Assembly: GCA_035530275.1 (NCBI GenBank)
Contig: DATKVC010000010.1
Location: 186,001-250,000, forward strand
Direction of reading: 5' to 3'
Origin: CAIJMU01 sp035530275
GTDB lineage: Bacteria > Spirochaetota > Spirochaetia > Treponematales > Rectinemataceae
Length of the DNA stretch: 64,000 bases
The notes under the pieces were generated by a model that saw only the letters and a list, made by a program, of their open reading frames with translations, made no database searches and was not told where the DNA came from. Each line of letters begins with the position of its first letter. Within the stretch, counting starts at the first letter, position 1. Shown in pieces: positions 62,547 to 64,000 of the stretch. The translations under genes were made by a program, and so were the position numbers.

Positions 62547-63947
62547 TTACGCTCCTTTCAGGCGAAGGGAAAGCCGGCGCCTGGCAGGCGCGCCGGATGC
62601 GACAATACGAAATATATCCTTGCCCCGCGGAACGCTCGAGCCGAGCAGCCCGACGATGCCGCGTCGATCCTGCACAACGGGAATCCCGTTTCGGAAAGAC
62701 GCGTGGAGGCCCCAGCTTCCGACAATCCGGTCAAGGGCCCTTTGCCCCGAGGCCGAGGCGATCGAATCGCCGGGTCGGCGCGTCCGGACGACGAGAGGAA
62801 AGTCGAAGCTGCCTTGGGGAATGCCAGCCATGCCGGGATCGTCCGTCCATGCGAGGGCGATGACGCCGCCGGGAACGGACCTTTCGAAGCCGATATCGGA
62901 TTCATTCAGAACTACAAAATACCCGTCGGCCCCTTCGAAATCAAGGGATGGACCCACTTTCAAGCCATCACCTTCGCGCCTTATCGAAAGACCGTGACCC
63001 GAAAAACTTCGGCCGCGGGAAAGGCTCTCGAGAATCGATCCCAGCATGCGGGCCGGTACCCGATTCCCGGGAAATTCTGGGCAAAGGCCATCCGTGACGA
63101 GGCTGTCGATGCACTCGGCGAGGATCCTGAAACGCAGGCCTTCGGGCAAAGAGGCAAAGCCCTCGTAGGGGATCAACCGAGAGGAATCGGCCATTTTCAC
63201 GGCAACGACGTCGCCTACGAGTTCGGTCAGGGCGTCGTCGTCGAGCGTGAGCCTGCCTGCGGTCCGGAGCACTCCCCCCCTCCAGAACGCGAATTCCGCG
63301 TCCAAAAGGGGTACGAGACGCCGCCGAACCCTGTTTCGGAGGATGTCTTCATCACTATTGGTAGAATCGAGGGAAGTCTCGAGGCCTTTGACGCCCAGGT
63401 AGGCTTCGACTTCCGCCCTCCCGATCTCGAGAAGGGGCCTGACGATCCTTCCCTGTACCCCCCGCAAGCCCCGCAGGCCGGCCGTTCCCGCGCCGTTGAG
63501 AAAGCGCATAAGGAGCCCTTCCAGATCATCGTCTCGCGTATGGCCGATGTAGATGCGCGTGGCGGCGAAGTCCGCGGCGCAGGCTCGCAGGGATTCATGC
63601 CGCGCGAGCCTGGCGGCGGCCTCGATTCCGATGCCTTTCGCCTTCGCCGTCGCGGCGACGAGGCCCTCCTGGATTTCCGCAATCTGGAGATCGACATCGA
63701 GACTCAGCGCCGTCTTGGCAACCAGTTCCCTTTCGGCTTCACGTTCCGATCGGGGCCTGATTCCATGGTCGACGTACACCGCGCGCAGGGGGCCGGCGCC
63801 GATGCCGACCAGTGCCGCAAGCATGGCCGTCGAATCCGGTCCGCCCGAAAAAGCGACGATGGATCTAGCTTCCGGATCGATATCCAGCCTTTTGAGCCAG
63901 GCTTCGATGCGACCCTCGAATTGGGCGGTTAGAGAGCGCTGATCCAT
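62547..63947 (-). CDS. tilS: tRNA(Ile)-lysidine synthetase
   Basis: Converts C34 of tRNA-Ile(CAT) to lysidine so that AUA is read as Ile. The 466-residue protein has the PP-loop 'IVAFSGGPDSTAMLAALV', 'AVYVDHGIRPRSEREAERE', 'IGIEAAARLARHESL' and 'IYIGHTRDDDLEGLLMRFLN'. The TilS family usually has GHTADDQVE; here HTRDDDLE. The C-terminal domain is divergent. The ATG at 63947 is chosen since a nearby ATG upstream runs into a stop. It ends 10 nt before ftsH. Confidence 0.93.
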   Translation of the reverse strand: MDQRSLTAQFEGRIEAWLKRLDIDPEARSIVAFSGGPDSTAMLAALVGIGAGPLRAVYVDHGIRPRSEREAERELVAKTALSLDVDLQIAEIQEGLVAATAKAKGIGIEAAARLARHESLRACAADFAATRIYIGHTRDDDLEGLLMRFLNGAGTAGLRGLRGVQGRIVRPLLEIGRAEVEAYLGVKGLETSLDSTNSDEDILRNRVRRRLVPLLDAEFAFWRGGVLRTAGRLTLDDDALTELVGDVVAVKMADSSRLIPYEGFASLPEGLRFRILAECIDSLVTDGLCPEFPGNRVPARMLGSILESLSRGRSFSGHGLSIRREGDGLKVGPSLDFEGADGYFVVLNESDIGFERSVPGGVIALAWTDDPGMAGIPQGSFDFPLVVRTRRPGDSIASASGQRALDRIVGSWGLHASFRNGIPVVQDRRGIVGLLGSSVPRGKDIFRIVASGAPARRRLSLRLKGA

Positions 63948-64000
63948 CGATCCATTCCAACCTCGACCTTTCGGCCATAAAAGAAAAGAGAGGGTTTCCC

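Noticed and set aside
60678..63932. Open frame of about 1084 codons on the + strand opposite ftsH and tilS
   Set aside because: It is the antisense of two certain genes; the composition follows the third-position bias of the real genes and no family motif is seen.

Overview
The window (about 60% G+C by eye) reads as one chromosomal segment of a spirochaete (phylum Spirochaetota, Treponema/Rectinema side). No mobile element, phage, IS or CRISPR array is visible. The assignment is an inference. It rests on gene clusters I recall from treponemes (rpsB-tsf-frr-uppS-cdsA-rseP, rpsF-ssb-rpsR-X-rplI-dnaB, dnaG-rpoD next to mreB), on many loosely lipoboxed lipoproteins, on ComFB and HrpA-like proteins, and on a full chemotaxis operon.

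Layout. 1-9647 (- strand): a tightly overlapping information and envelope operon (YkgJ-like protein, MBL hydrolase, small protein, mltG, dnaG, rpoD, zinc-ribbon coiled-coil protein), then an expanded RNase P RNA, a membrane TPR protein and mreB (cut by the window edge). 9692-9873: tRNA-Tyr and tRNA-Thr. 9930-14618 (-): a galactokinase-family kinase, surE, a TPR protein and a TPR/NHL/VWA exported protein. 14802-16386 (+): a lipoprotein, a HEAT-like exported protein and a 48-aa protein, followed by tRNA-Arg. 16583-23450 (+): maf, rpsB, tsf, frr, uppS, cdsA, rseP and a CpXC protein; no dxr lies between cdsA and rseP. 23524-26236 (-): hisS, a lipoprotein, trmB. 26480-27241 (+): coaX. 28016-32692 (+): rpsF, ssb, rpsR, a DUF2232 protein, rplI, dnaB, comFB. 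32717-35380 (-): DEAH helicase. 35484-36901 (+): xseAB. 36924-40684 (-): lipoprotein, nnrDE, membrane protein, mutT. 40816-45190 (+): secA and an rqcH-like gene. 45168-49036 (-): clpC and, upstream of it, a one-piece McsA-McsB-like gene. 49125-51556 (+): a NitT/TauT-type ABC transporter. 51583-56920 (-): STAS-cheA-cheR-cheB-cheY-cheW. 57029-63947 (-): tilS, ftsH, a TPR/Asp-rich repeat protein and an S1C protease lipoprotein.

The most striking locus is 45168-49036. A single 460-residue protein joins a McsA-like four-CxxC zinc domain to a domain that aligns with McsB protein-arginine kinase, but its catalytic signature is rewritten: Ser replaces the Cys of CPTN and the EGSE motif is lost. Its stop codon overlaps the clpC start. 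It looks like a fused pseudo-arginine-kinase adaptor for ClpC, and it sits tail to tail with an RqcH-like gene. Other unusual points are a roughly 636-nt RNase P RNA with two expansions, a galactokinase relative whose sugar-binding motif is rewritten, and a CheA carrying a MshEN-like tandem segment.

Most - strand genes form translationally coupled chains (ATGA, GTGA or TGATG junctions), so replication/transcription initiation, envelope growth, proteostasis and chemotaxis genes sit in long co-directional blocks.
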